Counted from the first letter of the stretch, positions 36,645 to 45,498 are shown. The stretch: DNA of 64,000 bases from Streptomyces cynarae (GCF_025642135.1 NZ_CP106793.1:1781001-1845000); one strand, 5' to 3'. Numbers and translations are program-made. The notes: a model not told the origin generated them from the sequence alone.

Positions 36645-37349
36645 ATGCGCCCCGGTGTCGTCGCCGCTCTCGCCTCCGCCTCCCTCCTCCTGCTCGGTGC
36701 CGCACCGGACCCCGCCGAGGACGCCCCGCTGCCCGAGCGGATGGCGGACACCGGCGGCGGCACCCAGCTGATCACCGCGGAGGCCGCCACGACCGGAGCG
36801 ACCTCGGGCACGGTCAGCTGGTGGGACCGCACAGGCGGGCGGTGGATCAAGGCGGGCTCGGCACCCGCGCGCTTCGGGGCGAAGGGGCTCGTCGAGGGCG
36901 GCTCACGCCGGCAGGGCACGAGCACGACACCGACGGGTCTGTACGACCTGCCGTTCGCGTTCGGCATCAAGACCGCGCCCTCGGGTGCGAGGGCGCCCTA
37001 CCGGCGGGTGCGTCAGGACACCTGGTGGTGCCAGGACAACGACTCGCTCTCGTACAACCGCTGGACGGAACCCCTCCCGGGCGACTGCCGCGCCTCCGAG
37101 TCGGAACACCTGATCGCGTACGACCCGCAGTACGACTACGCCCTCGTCATCGGGTTCAACTACGACCTGCCGGTGCGCGGCCGTGGCGCCGGCATCTTCC
37201 TCCACGTCAACGGCAAGGGGGCGACGGAGGGTTGTGTGTCGGTGCCGGGGGACGCGATGGAGCGGATCCTGACATGGGCGGATCCCGGGCGCCGGCCGCA
37301 CATCGCTATCGGGACGGCAGGCGGGACGACCGCGATCACTCGTTACTAG
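36645..37349 (+). CDS. Secreted L,D-transpeptidase (YkuD-like)
   Basis: A 234-residue exported enzyme. The short signal peptide (MRPGVVAALASASLLLLGAAP) is followed by a YkuD-type domain whose catalytic motif is visible as FLHVNGKGATEGCVSVP: the His, then Gly, then Cys of the H-x-S/T-x-G-C-V/I signature. The preceding TPTGLYDLPFAFGIKTAP matches the family's substrate groove. It should form 3-3 peptidoglycan cross-links or trim stem peptides. Its last 14 bp overlap the 3' end of the convergent sensor-kinase gene. Confidence 0.87.
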   Translation: MRPGVVAALASASLLLLGAAPDPAEDAPLPERMADTGGGTQLITAEAATTGATSGTVSWWDRTGGRWIKAGSAPARFGAKGLVEGGSRRQGTSTTPTGLYDLPFAFGIKTAPSGARAPYRRVRQDTWWCQDNDSLSYNRWTEPLPGDCRASESEHLIAYDPQYDYALVIGFNYDLPVRGRGAGIFLHVNGKGATEGCVSVPGDAMERILTWADPGRRPHIAIGTAGGTTAITRY

Positions 37350-38838
37350 AGCGGCCCGGGCCGCCGACAGGCAGGCGCACCGTGAACGTCGTCGCCCCCG
37401 GACGGCACTCCAGGCTCACGCTCCCGCCGTGCGCCTCCGTCACCGCCGCCACGATGGACAGGCCCAGGCCCGCTCCGCCGCCCCGGTGTTCCGGGCGGCG
37501 GCGGTGCTCGGCCCGGGTGAAGCGTTCGAACACCCCCGACTGGATCTCGGCGGGGACTCCCGGCCCGTCGTCGTGGACCGTGAGGACGGCCTCCGTGCCG
37601 TCCGTCTCCAGGGATACGGTCACCTTGGTGCCCACAGGTGTGTGCAAACGCGCGTTGGCCAACAGGTTCGCCAGCACCTGATGGAGGCGGTAGCCGTCCC
37701 CCGTCACCGTCACCGGCTCCTCCGGCAGCTCCATCGTCCAGCCGTGGCCGGGACCGGCGGCCCGCGCGTCCGTGACCGCGTCGAGGACCAGACGAGTGAG
37801 GTCGACAGGACGCCGCTCCAGGGGGCGGCCCGCGTCCAGGCGGGCCAGCAGCAGCAGATCGTCGACCATCTCGCCCATGCGCCCCGACTCCGCGGCGATC
37901 CGCTCCAGGGCGCGGGTCACCTCCGGCGGCACCGGACCCGGATGCAGCAGCGCCAGCTCGGCGTGCCCCCGGACCGAGGCGACCGGCGTGCGCAGCTCGT
38001 GGCTGGCGTCGGCGGCGAAGCTGCGCAGCCGCTCCTCGCTGGCGTGCCGCTTGGTGAGCGCGTCCTCGACATGGCCGAGCATGCGGTTGAAGGCGCCGGC
38101 GACCCGGCCCACCTCGCTGCGCGGGTCGCTCTCGGGGGCGCGCGGTGGCAACGCCACCTCGCCGCTGGCGAGCGGGAGTTCGCTGACCCGGGTGGCGGTC
38201 GCGGCGACGCGGCTGAGCGGACGCAGGGACCACCGCACCCAGAGGGCGCCCGCGACACCGGTGACCGCCAGGGCCGCCCCGAAGACGACCGCGGCGACGA
38301 GTTCCAGGCGGTGCACCGCGGCATCCACCGGCTCGAGCGGCAGTCCGGTGATCAGTACGTCACCGTCCATGCCGCTGCTCGCCACGAGGCGGTACTCACC
38401 GAGCGAGGACAGGCAGACGCTGTGGCCCCTGCCGTCCACGGGCACCGCGGCGAGCGTGCGCTCGTCCCCCGCGTTCAGCGGGGCGCTGAGATCGGTGCTG
38501 TCGCTGCCGGGGTGCACCAGCCCCACATTGGTGACCCTGCCCCCGACCAGCCGGGCGCCGAAGGTCCCGAAGGACTGTTTGCGGGTGTCGGCGTGCTCGT
38601 CGCCGTCGTGGTCCGACGGTTTGACGCCGTGCTCCAGGCTCGCCGCGAACCGCGGGCCGACGTCCCGCAGCTGCTGGTCCAGCCGGCCGGTGAGGAAACC
38701 GTTCAGCTCGACCACGGCGGCCACCCCGACGGCGGCGCAGCTGAGCGCCAGCAGCAGCACGAGCCCGGCGGTGAGACGGGCCCGCAGGGTCCGCGGCCGG
38801 GGCAGGCGCCGTACCGCCTCGCGCAGCCGGGCCCTCAC
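37336..38838 (-). CDS. Two-component sensor histidine kinase
   Basis: A 500-residue membrane kinase. Two spans (about residues 18-38 and 185-205) enclose a 145-residue extracytoplasmic sensor region. HAMP (RPLSRVAATATRVSELPL) and HisKA with the phosphoacceptor in ASHELRTPVASVRGHAELA follow. The HATPase domain has N box LANLLANARLHTP, G1 VHDDGPGVP and G2 GAGLGLSIVAAV. The GTG start overlaps the stop of the response-regulator gene by 4 nt (GTGA). The pair is divergent from the flavin electron-transfer operon, which it may control. Confidence 0.93.
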   Translation of the reverse strand: MRARLREAVRRLPRPRTLRARLTAGLVLLLALSCAAVGVAAVVELNGFLTGRLDQQLRDVGPRFAASLEHGVKPSDHDGDEHADTRKQSFGTFGARLVGGRVTNVGLVHPGSDSTDLSAPLNAGDERTLAAVPVDGRGHSVCLSSLGEYRLVASSGMDGDVLITGLPLEPVDAAVHRLELVAAVVFGAALAVTGVAGALWVRWSLRPLSRVAATATRVSELPLASGEVALPPRAPESDPRSEVGRVAGAFNRMLGHVEDALTKRHASEERLRSFAADASHELRTPVASVRGHAELALLHPGPVPPEVTRALERIAAESGRMGEMVDDLLLLARLDAGRPLERRPVDLTRLVLDAVTDARAAGPGHGWTMELPEEPVTVTGDGYRLHQVLANLLANARLHTPVGTKVTVSLETDGTEAVLTVHDDGPGVPAEIQSGVFERFTRAEHRRRPEHRGGGAGLGLSIVAAVTEAHGGSVSLECRPGATTFTVRLPVGGPGRSSNE

Positions 38839-39575
38839 CGGGCCACCGGCTTCAGGACGTAGCCGGCGCCGCGCACCGTGTGGATCATGGGCTCGCGACC
38901 CGCGTCCACCTTCTTGCGCAGGTAGGAGATGTACAGCTCGACGACATGGGCCTGGCCGCCGAAGTCGTAGGACCAGACCCGGTCGAGGATCTGGGCCTTG
39001 CTGAGGACGCGCCGCGGGTTGCGCATCAGGAAGCGCAGCAGCTCGAACTCGGTCGGTGACAGCTCGATCAGCTCGCCGGACCGGGTGACCTCGCGGGCCT
39101 CCTCGTCCATGACCAGGTCGCCGACGGTCAGCCGGGGCCCGTCCTCCAGCTGCCGGGCCATGCCGGCCCGGCGCAGCAGGCCACGCAACCGCGCGACGAC
39201 CTCCTCCAGGCTGAACGGCTTGGTCACGTAGTCGTCGCCGCCCGCCGTGATGCCGGCGATGCGGTCCTCGACGGCGTCGCGGGCGGTGAGGAAGAGCACA
39301 CACACGTCCGGTTTCACATGGTGCAGCTCGCGCAGCACGGCGAAGCCGTCGGTGTCGGGGAGCATCACGTCCAGGACGACGGCGTCGGGCATCAGGTCAC
39401 GGGCCTCGGCGACGGCGGCGGCGCCGTCACCGGCGGTGCGCACCTCCCAGCCCTCGTAGCGCAGGGCCCCGGACAGCACCTCGGCGAGGTCGGGGTCGTC
39501 GTCGACGACGAGGACGCGCAGGGGCGTGCCGTCGGGGCGGGCGAGGGCGGGGCGGCCGGAGCGGGATGTGTTCAT
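38835..39575 (-). CDS. OmpR/PhoB-type response regulator
   Basis: A 246-residue regulator. The receiver has VLVVDDDPDL, phosphoacceptor Asp69 in VVLDVMLPDTDG, the Thr in FLTARD and Lys in VTKPF. The C-terminal winged helix (SPTEFELLRFLMRNPRRVLSKAQILDRVWSY, then VVELYISYLRKKVD, TVRGAGYVL) is typical. It is the first gene of the two-component pair. Three CTCAGA direct repeats in the 208-bp gap to the divergent flavocytochrome operon are a plausible target. Confidence 0.94.
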   Translation of the reverse strand: MNTSRSGRPALARPDGTPLRVLVVDDDPDLAEVLSGALRYEGWEVRTAGDGAAAVAEARDLMPDAVVLDVMLPDTDGFAVLRELHHVKPDVCVLFLTARDAVEDRIAGITAGGDDYVTKPFSLEEVVARLRGLLRRAGMARQLEDGPRLTVGDLVMDEEAREVTRSGELIELSPTEFELLRFLMRNPRRVLSKAQILDRVWSYDFGGQAHVVELYISYLRKKVDAGREPMIHTVRGAGYVLKPVAR

Positions 39576-39708
39576 CGCACTTACAAGGATCCACTCTGCC
39601 GGCAGCGGCCGAGGACGCGGGCCGCTCTGAGTTCCCTATGAGCGTCTCGGGCACGCCCGCCGAGATTCCCTGACCAGGGCGCTTCCCCGCCGCCGTCTTC
39701 AGCGCAGG

Positions 39709-39734
39709 CTCAGACTCCTCAGAGCCGCCTCAGA
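39709..39734 (+). promoter_or_regulatory. CTCAGA direct repeats upstream of the electron-transfer operon
   Basis: CTCAGA occurs at 39709, 39718 and 39729, at 9- and 11-bp steps, 50-75 bp upstream of the first flavocytochrome gene. OmpR-type regulators bind head-to-tail repeats at about one helical turn, so this is a candidate site for the adjacent response regulator. Confidence 0.45.
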
Positions 39735-39783
39735 AGTTCCGCCTGCACAGTTGCGGCGTCGAAACGCCCGAAAGGAACAGATC

Positions 39784-41133
39784 ATGACCACGGTCTACCA
39801 GCAGCAGGCGCCACCCTTGTCGCCGGTCGTCCGGCGCTCTCCGGCGGCCCCCCTGCTGGCCCTGCTGTGGGCCGGGGCCGCCGCCGTGGTCGCCCTGTGG
39901 TGGCAGAGCACCGGCTCGGTGGTGGGCACGGCGGGCTGGCTGACCGGGGCCGGGCGGATCGCGGGACTGCTGTGCGGGTACTCCTGTGCGGTGCTCGTGG
40001 GCCTGATGGCCCGGGTGCCGCTGCTTGAGCGGCGGATCGGCTCGGACCGGGTGGCGCGCTGGCACGCCATGGCCGGGCGGTACACGGTCTGTCTGCTGGT
40101 CGCGCACATCGTGCTGATCCTGACCGGGTACGCCGCTCAGGACCGGGCCTCGCTCGTGCACGAGACGGTCACGGTGGTGTGGGACTACCCGGAGATGCTG
40201 AAGGCCACCATCGGCACGATCATCCTGTTCGCCGTCGGGATCACCTCGGCGCGGGCCGTGCGCCGCAAGGTCGGCCATGAGTTCTGGTACTACGTGCACC
40301 TGCTGACGTATGCGGCGGTGTTCCTCGCCTTCGGTCATCAGCTGGCGCTGGGCGCCGAGTTCACCGGGAACCCGGTCGCGCAGGCCGCCTGGTACGCGCT
40401 GTACCTGGGCGTCGCGGCCCTGGTGGTGTGGTTCCGCCTCCTCACCCCGGTGCGGCTGAACCTGCGGCACCGGCTGCGGGTGGAGTCGGTGCACCAGGAG
40501 GCGCCGGGCGTGTGGTCCGTCGTCATGCGCGGCCGGCACCTGGACGAACTGGGCGCCGAGCCGGGGCAGTTCTTCCGCTGGCGGTTCCTCACGGACGGGC
40601 TGCGCTGGACGTCCACGCCGTACTCGCTGTCGGCGCCGCCCCGCCGCACCCAGCTGCGCATCACCGTCAAGGCGCTCGGGGACCACAGCACCTCGGTGGC
40701 CCTGCTGCAGCCGGGCACCCGGGTGTGGGCGGAGGGCCCGTACGGGTCGCTGACCGCCGACCGGCAGACCACCGGCAGGTCCCTGCTGATCGCGGGCGGC
40801 GTCGGCGTCACCCCGCTGCGCGCCCTGTTCGAGACGCTGCCGGGCGAGGTGACGCTGCTGTACCGGGCGCGCTCGGCGGAGGACCTGGCGCTGGGCGGCG
40901 AGCTGGAGTCCATAGCACGGTGGCGCGGCGCGAAGGTGCTGTACGCCCTCAACGGCGAGGACGGCTCGCGGCCCCGCCTCACCCCCGGCGCGCTGCACGG
41001 CGCGGTGCCCGAACTCGCCGATCACGACGTCTATCTGTGCGGCCCGTCCGGGTTCGCGGAGGACATGTACGAGGCGCTGCGGGCGGCCGGGGTCCCCGAC
41101 CGCCGTATCCACCACGAGTCGTTCGAGCTGTGA
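39784..41133 (+). CDS. Ferric-reductase-like transmembrane flavocytochrome (first)
   Basis: A 449-residue protein combining about six membrane spans with a cytoplasmic FAD/NAD(P)H reductase. His residues suited to haem binding lie in RWHAMAGRYTV, LVAHIVL, YVHLLTY and FGHQL. The reductase has WTSTPYSLSAPPR for FAD, and LIAGGVGVTPLRALFE and DVYLCGPSGFAEDMYEAL for NAD(P)H. It probably takes electrons from NAD(P)H through FAD and haems across the membrane. AAAGGAACAGATC precedes the ATG. The next gene, a flavinylation-type FMN protein, is the likely acceptor outside. Confidence 0.9.
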   Translation: MTTVYQQQAPPLSPVVRRSPAAPLLALLWAGAAAVVALWWQSTGSVVGTAGWLTGAGRIAGLLCGYSCAVLVGLMARVPLLERRIGSDRVARWHAMAGRYTVCLLVAHIVLILTGYAAQDRASLVHETVTVVWDYPEMLKATIGTIILFAVGITSARAVRRKVGHEFWYYVHLLTYAAVFLAFGHQLALGAEFTGNPVAQAAWYALYLGVAALVVWFRLLTPVRLNLRHRLRVESVHQEAPGVWSVVMRGRHLDELGAEPGQFFRWRFLTDGLRWTSTPYSLSAPPRRTQLRITVKALGDHSTSVALLQPGTRVWAEGPYGSLTADRQTTGRSLLIAGGVGVTPLRALFETLPGEVTLLYRARSAEDLALGGELESIARWRGAKVLYALNGEDGSRPRLTPGALHGAVPELADHDVYLCGPSGFAEDMYEALRAAGVPDRRIHHESFEL

Positions 41134-41140
41134 GGCCGTC

Positions 41141-41668
41141 ATGCACGCGTTGAAGAGGAACAGCCCGCTGCGCCGGATCGTGCTGGCGAGCGCCGCGACC
41201 GTCTCGGGGATGGTGCTGCTGCTGTCGATGAAGCCGCACTCGTCGCCCGGCATCGCCGTGGCCGCGCCCGCGCCGTCGAGCAGTGCGGCCGGGTCGAGCG
41301 GGTCCGGTGGGTCCAGCGGCTCGACCGGCTCCAACGGATCCACCGGTTCCAGCGGCTCGGGCAGCACGAACGGATCCGCCGGGTCCACCGGCACCAAGAC
41401 CGTCACGGGAGAAGAGGCCCAGACCCGCTACGGCCCCGTCCAGGTGCGGATCACGGTGAAGAACGGCAAGCTCACCGACGTCACCGCCGTGGAATACCCC
41501 CAGGACAACCCGAGGGACCAGGAGATCAACAGCTACGCCGTCCCCCAGCTGAACCGGGAGGCGTTGACGGCGCAGAGCGCGAACATCGACGTGGTCTCCG
41601 GTGCCACTTACACGAGCCAGGGTTACCAGCAGTCACTCCAGTCGGCGCTGGACTCCGTGAAGGGTTGA
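41141..41668 (+). CDS. Anchored FMN-binding protein with one flavinylation motif
   Basis: A 175-residue extracytoplasmic protein. One N-terminal span (RIVLASAATVSGMVLLLSM) is followed by a long Ser/Gly linker (SGSGGSSGSTGSNGSTGS) and one FMN_bind domain. That domain (TRYGPVQVRITVKNGKLTDV) ends with VVSGATYTSQGYQQSLQSAL. SGATYT matches the (D/S)GA(S/T)x(S/T) motif whose last Thr/Ser receives FMN in a phosphoester bond made by ApbE. It starts 7 bp after the preceding flavocytochrome gene and should pass electrons outward from it. Confidence 0.9.
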   Translation: MHALKRNSPLRRIVLASAATVSGMVLLLSMKPHSSPGIAVAAPAPSSSAAGSSGSGGSSGSTGSNGSTGSSGSGSTNGSAGSTGTKTVTGEEAQTRYGPVQVRITVKNGKLTDVTAVEYPQDNPRDQEINSYAVPQLNREALTAQSANIDVVSGATYTSQGYQQSLQSALDSVKG

Positions 41669-41750
41669 ACGCACGGCGGCTCCGCGACGTACCTCTGGGC
41701 CAAGGGGGCCACTGGCCTCACCCGTCCCATGGAGGATCACGGAGGAGACC

Positions 41751-43130
41751 GTGTCCACGATCGCCGGTGGCCGCGCCGCGCGGCGCCAGACGATGCGCGC
41801 CATCCGCCCACGCCGCTCCCCCGCCGTCCCGCTGCTGCTCGCCGTCTGGGCGGGCGCGGCGGGCGTCGTCTGGCTGTGGTGGACGAACACGCCGTCCATC
41901 GCCGACAACAACAGCAGAATCCTCAACGCGGGGCGGATCACCGGCCTGCTCGCCGGCTATCTGATGGCCCTCGTGGTGCTGCAGATGGCCCGGGTGCCCG
42001 CGCTGGAGCGCCGGGTCGGCTCCGACCGGGTCGCCCGCTGGCACGCCATGACCGGCCGGTACACCGTCTGCCTGGTCCTCGCCCATCTGTTCCTGACGAT
42101 GTGGGGCTACGCCCTGCAGAGCGGCAGGGGGCTCGGTGGGATCGTCCAGCAGACCGTCGACTCGATCGAACAGCTGCCGGATGTGGGCAAGGCCGCCATC
42201 GGCACGGGCCTGCTGGTCCTCATCGGCCTGCTCTCGATCGGACCGGTCCGGCGCAGGATCTCCTACGACCTCTGGTACCACATCCATCTGCTCACCTACG
42301 CGGCCACGTACCTGTCGTTCTGGCACCAGTTGTCGACGGGCAACGAGTTCGCCGTGCAGCCGGAGGCGAAGACCGCCTGGTACGCGCTGTACGGGTCGGT
42401 GACCGCGCTGGTGATCTGGTACCGGATCCTCACGCCGATCCGGCTCAACCTGCGGCACCGGCTGCGGGTGGAGGCGGTCATCGAGGAGACGCCCGGGGTG
42501 GTGTCGGTGCTGATGACGGGGCGGAAGCTGCACCGGATGGGCGCGGAGGCCGGGCAGTTCTTCCGCTGGCGGTTCCTCGCGCCCGGGATGCGGTTCAGCT
42601 CGCACCCGTACTCGCTGTCGGCGGCGCCCCGCCCGAACATGCTCCGGATCACGGTGAAGGCCATCGGTGACCACAGCTCCGCGCTGCGGGACCTCGAGCC
42701 CGGGACTCGGGTGTGGGCGGAGGGCCCGTACGGTGCCTTGACCGCCGACCGGCGCAGCAGGGGCAAGGTGCTGCTGGTGGCCGGAGGTGTCGGCATCACG
42801 CCGATGCGGGCCCTGTTCGAGACGCTGCCGGGCGCCCCCGGCGACATCACGCTCCTCTACCGCGCCAACACCACCCATGATCTGGCCCTGTGGGACGAGC
42901 TGGCGCAGATCGCGGAGGAGCGCGGCGCCCGGCTGATGTACGCGGTCAACAGCCCGGACGGGGAACGCCCCGACATCTCGGCGGAGACCCTGAGCCGGAA
43001 GCTGCCGGACATCGACCGCCACGACGTCTTCATGTGCGGGCCGCCCGGCTTCGCGCAGCAGGTGTACGAAGCACTGCGCGGCGCGGGGGTCCCCGCCCGC
43101 CGCATCCATCACGAGTCGTTCGAGATGTGA
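41751..43130 (+). CDS. Ferric-reductase-like transmembrane flavocytochrome (second, paralogue)
   Basis: A 459-residue paralogue of the gene at 39784, alike over the full length: RVGSDRVARWHAMTGRYTV, YHIHLLTYAA, FSSHPYSLSAAPR, VAGGVGITPMRALFE, FMCGPPGFAQQVYEAL and the same C-terminus HHESFE. The membrane and reductase parts and their cofactors are therefore expected to be the same. A strong GGAGGAGACC ribosome site precedes the GTG. The duplication of the flavocytochrome-FMN protein pair suggests two acceptors or redox potentials. The 82 bp before it hold no ORF. Confidence 0.9.
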   Translation: MSTIAGGRAARRQTMRAIRPRRSPAVPLLLAVWAGAAGVVWLWWTNTPSIADNNSRILNAGRITGLLAGYLMALVVLQMARVPALERRVGSDRVARWHAMTGRYTVCLVLAHLFLTMWGYALQSGRGLGGIVQQTVDSIEQLPDVGKAAIGTGLLVLIGLLSIGPVRRRISYDLWYHIHLLTYAATYLSFWHQLSTGNEFAVQPEAKTAWYALYGSVTALVIWYRILTPIRLNLRHRLRVEAVIEETPGVVSVLMTGRKLHRMGAEAGQFFRWRFLAPGMRFSSHPYSLSAAPRPNMLRITVKAIGDHSSALRDLEPGTRVWAEGPYGALTADRRSRGKVLLVAGGVGITPMRALFETLPGAPGDITLLYRANTTHDLALWDELAQIAEERGARLMYAVNSPDGERPDISAETLSRKLPDIDRHDVFMCGPPGFAQQVYEALRGAGVPARRIHHESFEM

Positions 43131-43159
43131 GCGACGGGAAACCAGGAGCCTGGAAGAAG

Positions 43160-43975
43160 ATGAGGAAGAGCCACCCCGTGCGGCGCGTCGTGCTCGCCAC
43201 CGCAGCCACCGTGTCCGGGATCGTGCTGCTGCTGTCCCTGAAGCCGGCCTCGGGTCCCGCCTCGGCCCAGGCGGGGGGCGGTGCCGCACCGCAGCAGACC
43301 GCCGCCGCCCAGGAGTCGCCGCAGGGCGGCAGCGGACAGCAGACCGGCACCCGGACCGTCACCGGTGAGGTGGCCAAGACGCAGTACGGCCCGGTGCAGG
43401 TGCGCCTGACCGTGAGCGGCGGGAAGATCACCAGGGCCGAGGCGGTGCAGGCACCCAAGGGCGGGCTCAGCGACCAGAAGACCGCCATGGCCGTGCCCCA
43501 ACTCAACCAGGAGGCGGTCGCCGCGCAGAGCGCGCAGATCGACGCGGTCTCCGGCGCCACGTACACGAGCGGCGGGTACAAGCAGTCCCTGCAGTCGGCG
43601 CTCGACAAGGCGAAGGCCACCTCCGGCGGCGCGGCCTCGTCCGGGTCCGCGGGCGGTTCCGGGGCGTCGGGTTCGTCAGGGGCGGCGGGGGCGGCGGCCC
43701 AGGCGCGTACGGTCACCGGTAACGTGGCGCAGACGCAGTACGGCCCCGTCCAGGTCCGCGTGACCGTGAGCGGCGGGAAGATCACCAGGGCCGAGGCGGT
43801 GCAGGCGCCCAAGGGCGGGCTCAGCGACCAGAAGACCGCCATGGCCGTGCCCCAACTCAACCAGGAGGCGGTGAGCGCACAGAGTGCGAACATCGACGCG
43901 GTCTCCGGCGCGACCTATACCAGCACCGGATACAAGCAGTCCCTGCAGTCGGCGCTGGACAAGGCCGGTGGCTGA
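43160..43975 (+). CDS. Anchored FMN-binding protein with two flavinylation motifs
   Basis: A 271-residue extracytoplasmic protein: one N-terminal span (RRVVLATAATVSGIVLLLSL), a Gln/Gly/Ala linker, then two FMN_bind domains, each ending in VSGATYTS (about residues 130-137 and 250-257), joined by a Gly/Ser linker. Each should carry one covalent FMN. The two domains share a 112-nt stretch (43407-43518 and 43761-43872) that differs by a single base by eye, pointing to a recent duplication or gene conversion. GGAAGAAG precedes the ATG. Its stop is immediately followed by the apbE start. Confidence 0.9.
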   Translation: MRKSHPVRRVVLATAATVSGIVLLLSLKPASGPASAQAGGGAAPQQTAAAQESPQGGSGQQTGTRTVTGEVAKTQYGPVQVRLTVSGGKITRAEAVQAPKGGLSDQKTAMAVPQLNQEAVAAQSAQIDAVSGATYTSGGYKQSLQSALDKAKATSGGAASSGSAGGSGASGSSGAAGAAAQARTVTGNVAQTQYGPVQVRVTVSGGKITRAEAVQAPKGGLSDQKTAMAVPQLNQEAVSAQSANIDAVSGATYTSTGYKQSLQSALDKAGG

Positions 43976-44773
43976 GTGGCGGACCAGGTGACCGACCCCG
44001 AGGCACCGCCCGTGCTGCGCCACGCGGAGGAGGTGATGGGCACCGTCTTCTCCTTCGACGTGCGCGGCGGCCAACCCGAGGCCGTACAGACCGCGCTGGA
44101 GGAGGCGATCGCCCATCTCCACCGGGTGGACGAGGTGTTCAGCCCCTACCGCGAGGACAGCCAGATATCGCGGCTCGCCCGCGGTGAGGTGAGTGTGGAG
44201 GACTGTGACCCGGAGGTCGCCGAGGTGCTCGCCCTGGGAGCGGAGGCGGAGCAGATCAGCGACGGCTGGTTCAGCACCCGGTTCGGTGGCCGGATCGATC
44301 CGACCGGGATCGTGAAGGGCTGGGCGGTGGAGCGCGCGGCCCGGCGGCTGGCGGCGGCCGGGGCGAGCGGGGTGAGCGTCAACGGCGGCGGGGACGTGCA
44401 GATGTACGGCATGCCGGAACCGCACCGGCCCTGGCGGGTCGGTGTGTCGGACCCGCTGCGGCCCGGCGGGCTGGCGGCGGTGGTGTCCGCGGCCGGCGTG
44501 GAGGAGCTGGCCGTGGCCACCTCGGGGACCGCGGAGCGCGGCGCGCACATCGTGGACCCGCGCACGGGGCGCTCCGCGGTGACCGACCTGGTGGCGGTGA
44601 CGGTGGTGGGCCCCAGCCTGACCTGGGCGGACGCCTGGGCCACGGCGGCGTTCGCGATGGGGTCACGGGCGGGGCTGGCGTGGCTGGAGTCACTGCCGGA
44701 CGTGGAGGCGCTGCTGATCACCGCCGGTGACGAGGTGCGGTGCACGGGGGGTCTCGCCGCGCGCCTGGGGTGA
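43976..44773 (+). CDS. apbE: FAD:protein FMN transferase (ApbE) without a signal peptide
   Basis: A 265-residue ApbE-fold enzyme that transfers FMN from FAD to Thr/Ser of FMN_bind domains. Characteristic segments are MGTVFSFDV, VDEVFSPYREDSQISRLARGE, DPTGIVKGWAVERAARRL, SVNGGGDVQMYG and ATSGTAERGAHIVDPRTG. The GTG at 43976 directly follows the TGA of the two-domain FMN protein, so enzyme and substrate are coupled. It has no N-terminal signal or lipobox, whereas many ApbE proteins are exported. It may therefore act on its substrates before or during export, or be exported with a partner. Confidence 0.92.
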   Translation: MADQVTDPEAPPVLRHAEEVMGTVFSFDVRGGQPEAVQTALEEAIAHLHRVDEVFSPYREDSQISRLARGEVSVEDCDPEVAEVLALGAEAEQISDGWFSTRFGGRIDPTGIVKGWAVERAARRLAAAGASGVSVNGGGDVQMYGMPEPHRPWRVGVSDPLRPGGLAAVVSAAGVEELAVATSGTAERGAHIVDPRTGRSAVTDLVAVTVVGPSLTWADAWATAAFAMGSRAGLAWLESLPDVEALLITAGDEVRCTGGLAARLG

Positions 44774-44840
44774 GCATCGGGACTGGGGCGCCCCGGCCGG
44801 GGCCGGCCGGGGCGGGTTTCGCATGCCCGCGCCTGCGGAG

Positions 44841-44875
44841 CCTCCCTCAAGCTCTTCGAACAGGGGGATCCCCAG
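44841..44875. repeat. Degenerate copy of the dispersed palindromic element
   Basis: CCTCCCTCAAGCTCTTCGA followed by ACAGGGGGATCCCCAG resembles the copies in the MFS, AKR and pheT genes but has a shortened centre. It lies in the 180-bp gap between apbE and argR, where I see no ORF. Confidence 0.6.
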
Positions 44876-44954
44876 CGCCCACCCGTGCCGCGCCTGGGGT
44901 CCCCAGTCCGTCGAGGCACTGGGGGAGGCACGACTGCCCGCAGCTGCGTCGGGC

Positions 44955-45491
44955 TCAGTGCCCGTTCTGCGCCAGCCGCAGCAAGTGGTCCGCCAGCGCC
45001 TGCCCTCCCGTCGGCTCCCGGCTGATCAGCAGCACCGTGTCGTCCCCCGCGATCGTCCCCAGGATGTCGTGCAGTTCCGCCTGGTCGATCGCCGACGCCA
45101 GGAACTGCGCGGCCCCCGGAGGGGTGCGCAGGACCACGAGGTTCGCGGAGGCCTCCGCCGAGATCAGCAGCTCCTGCGAGAGCCGTCGCATCCGCTCCTC
45201 CTTGGCCGACCCCCCCAGCGGCGCGCGAGGCGTGCGGAAACCGCCCTCGCTCGGCACCGCGTAGATCAGGTCGCCGTCGGTGTTGCGGATCTTCACCGCG
45301 TTCAGCTCGTCCAGGTCCCGGGAGAGCGTCGCCTGCGTGACGCTCAGCCCGTCGTCGGCGAGGAGTTTCGCCAACTGGCTCTGGGAGCGCACCGGTTGCC
45401 GGTTGAGGATGTCCACGATCCGGCGGTGGCGTGCGGTGCGGGTCTGCGGCACGGCAGGCCCCGTGTGCTCGTGGTCCTGCGCCTGACTCAT
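44955..45491 (-). CDS. argR: Arginine repressor
   Basis: A 178-residue ArgR. The N-terminal winged helix is [52 protein letters not shown]. The C-terminal hexamerisation and arginine-binding domain has [25 protein letters not shown]. With arginine it should bind the ARG boxes before argC and argG. The ATG at 45491 lies 7 bp after the argD stop; an in-frame GTG or ATG further upstream would overlap argD. It is the last gene of the argCJBDR operon. Confidence 0.96.
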   Translation of the reverse strand: MSQAQDHEHTGPAVPQTRTARHRRIVDILNRQPVRSQSQLAKLLADDGLSVTQATLSRDLDELNAVKIRNTDGDLIYAVPSEGGFRTPRAPLGGSAKEERMRRLSQELLISAEASANLVVLRTPPGAAQFLASAIDQAELHDILGTIAGDDTVLLISREPTGGQALADHLLRLAQNGH

Positions 45492-45498
45492 CGTCGTC

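Noticed and set aside
41281..41400. Ser/Gly-rich low-complexity stretch as a repeat element
   Set aside because: The repetition of TCCGGC/TCCAGC codons is the coded linker of the FMN-binding protein, with the frame maintained.
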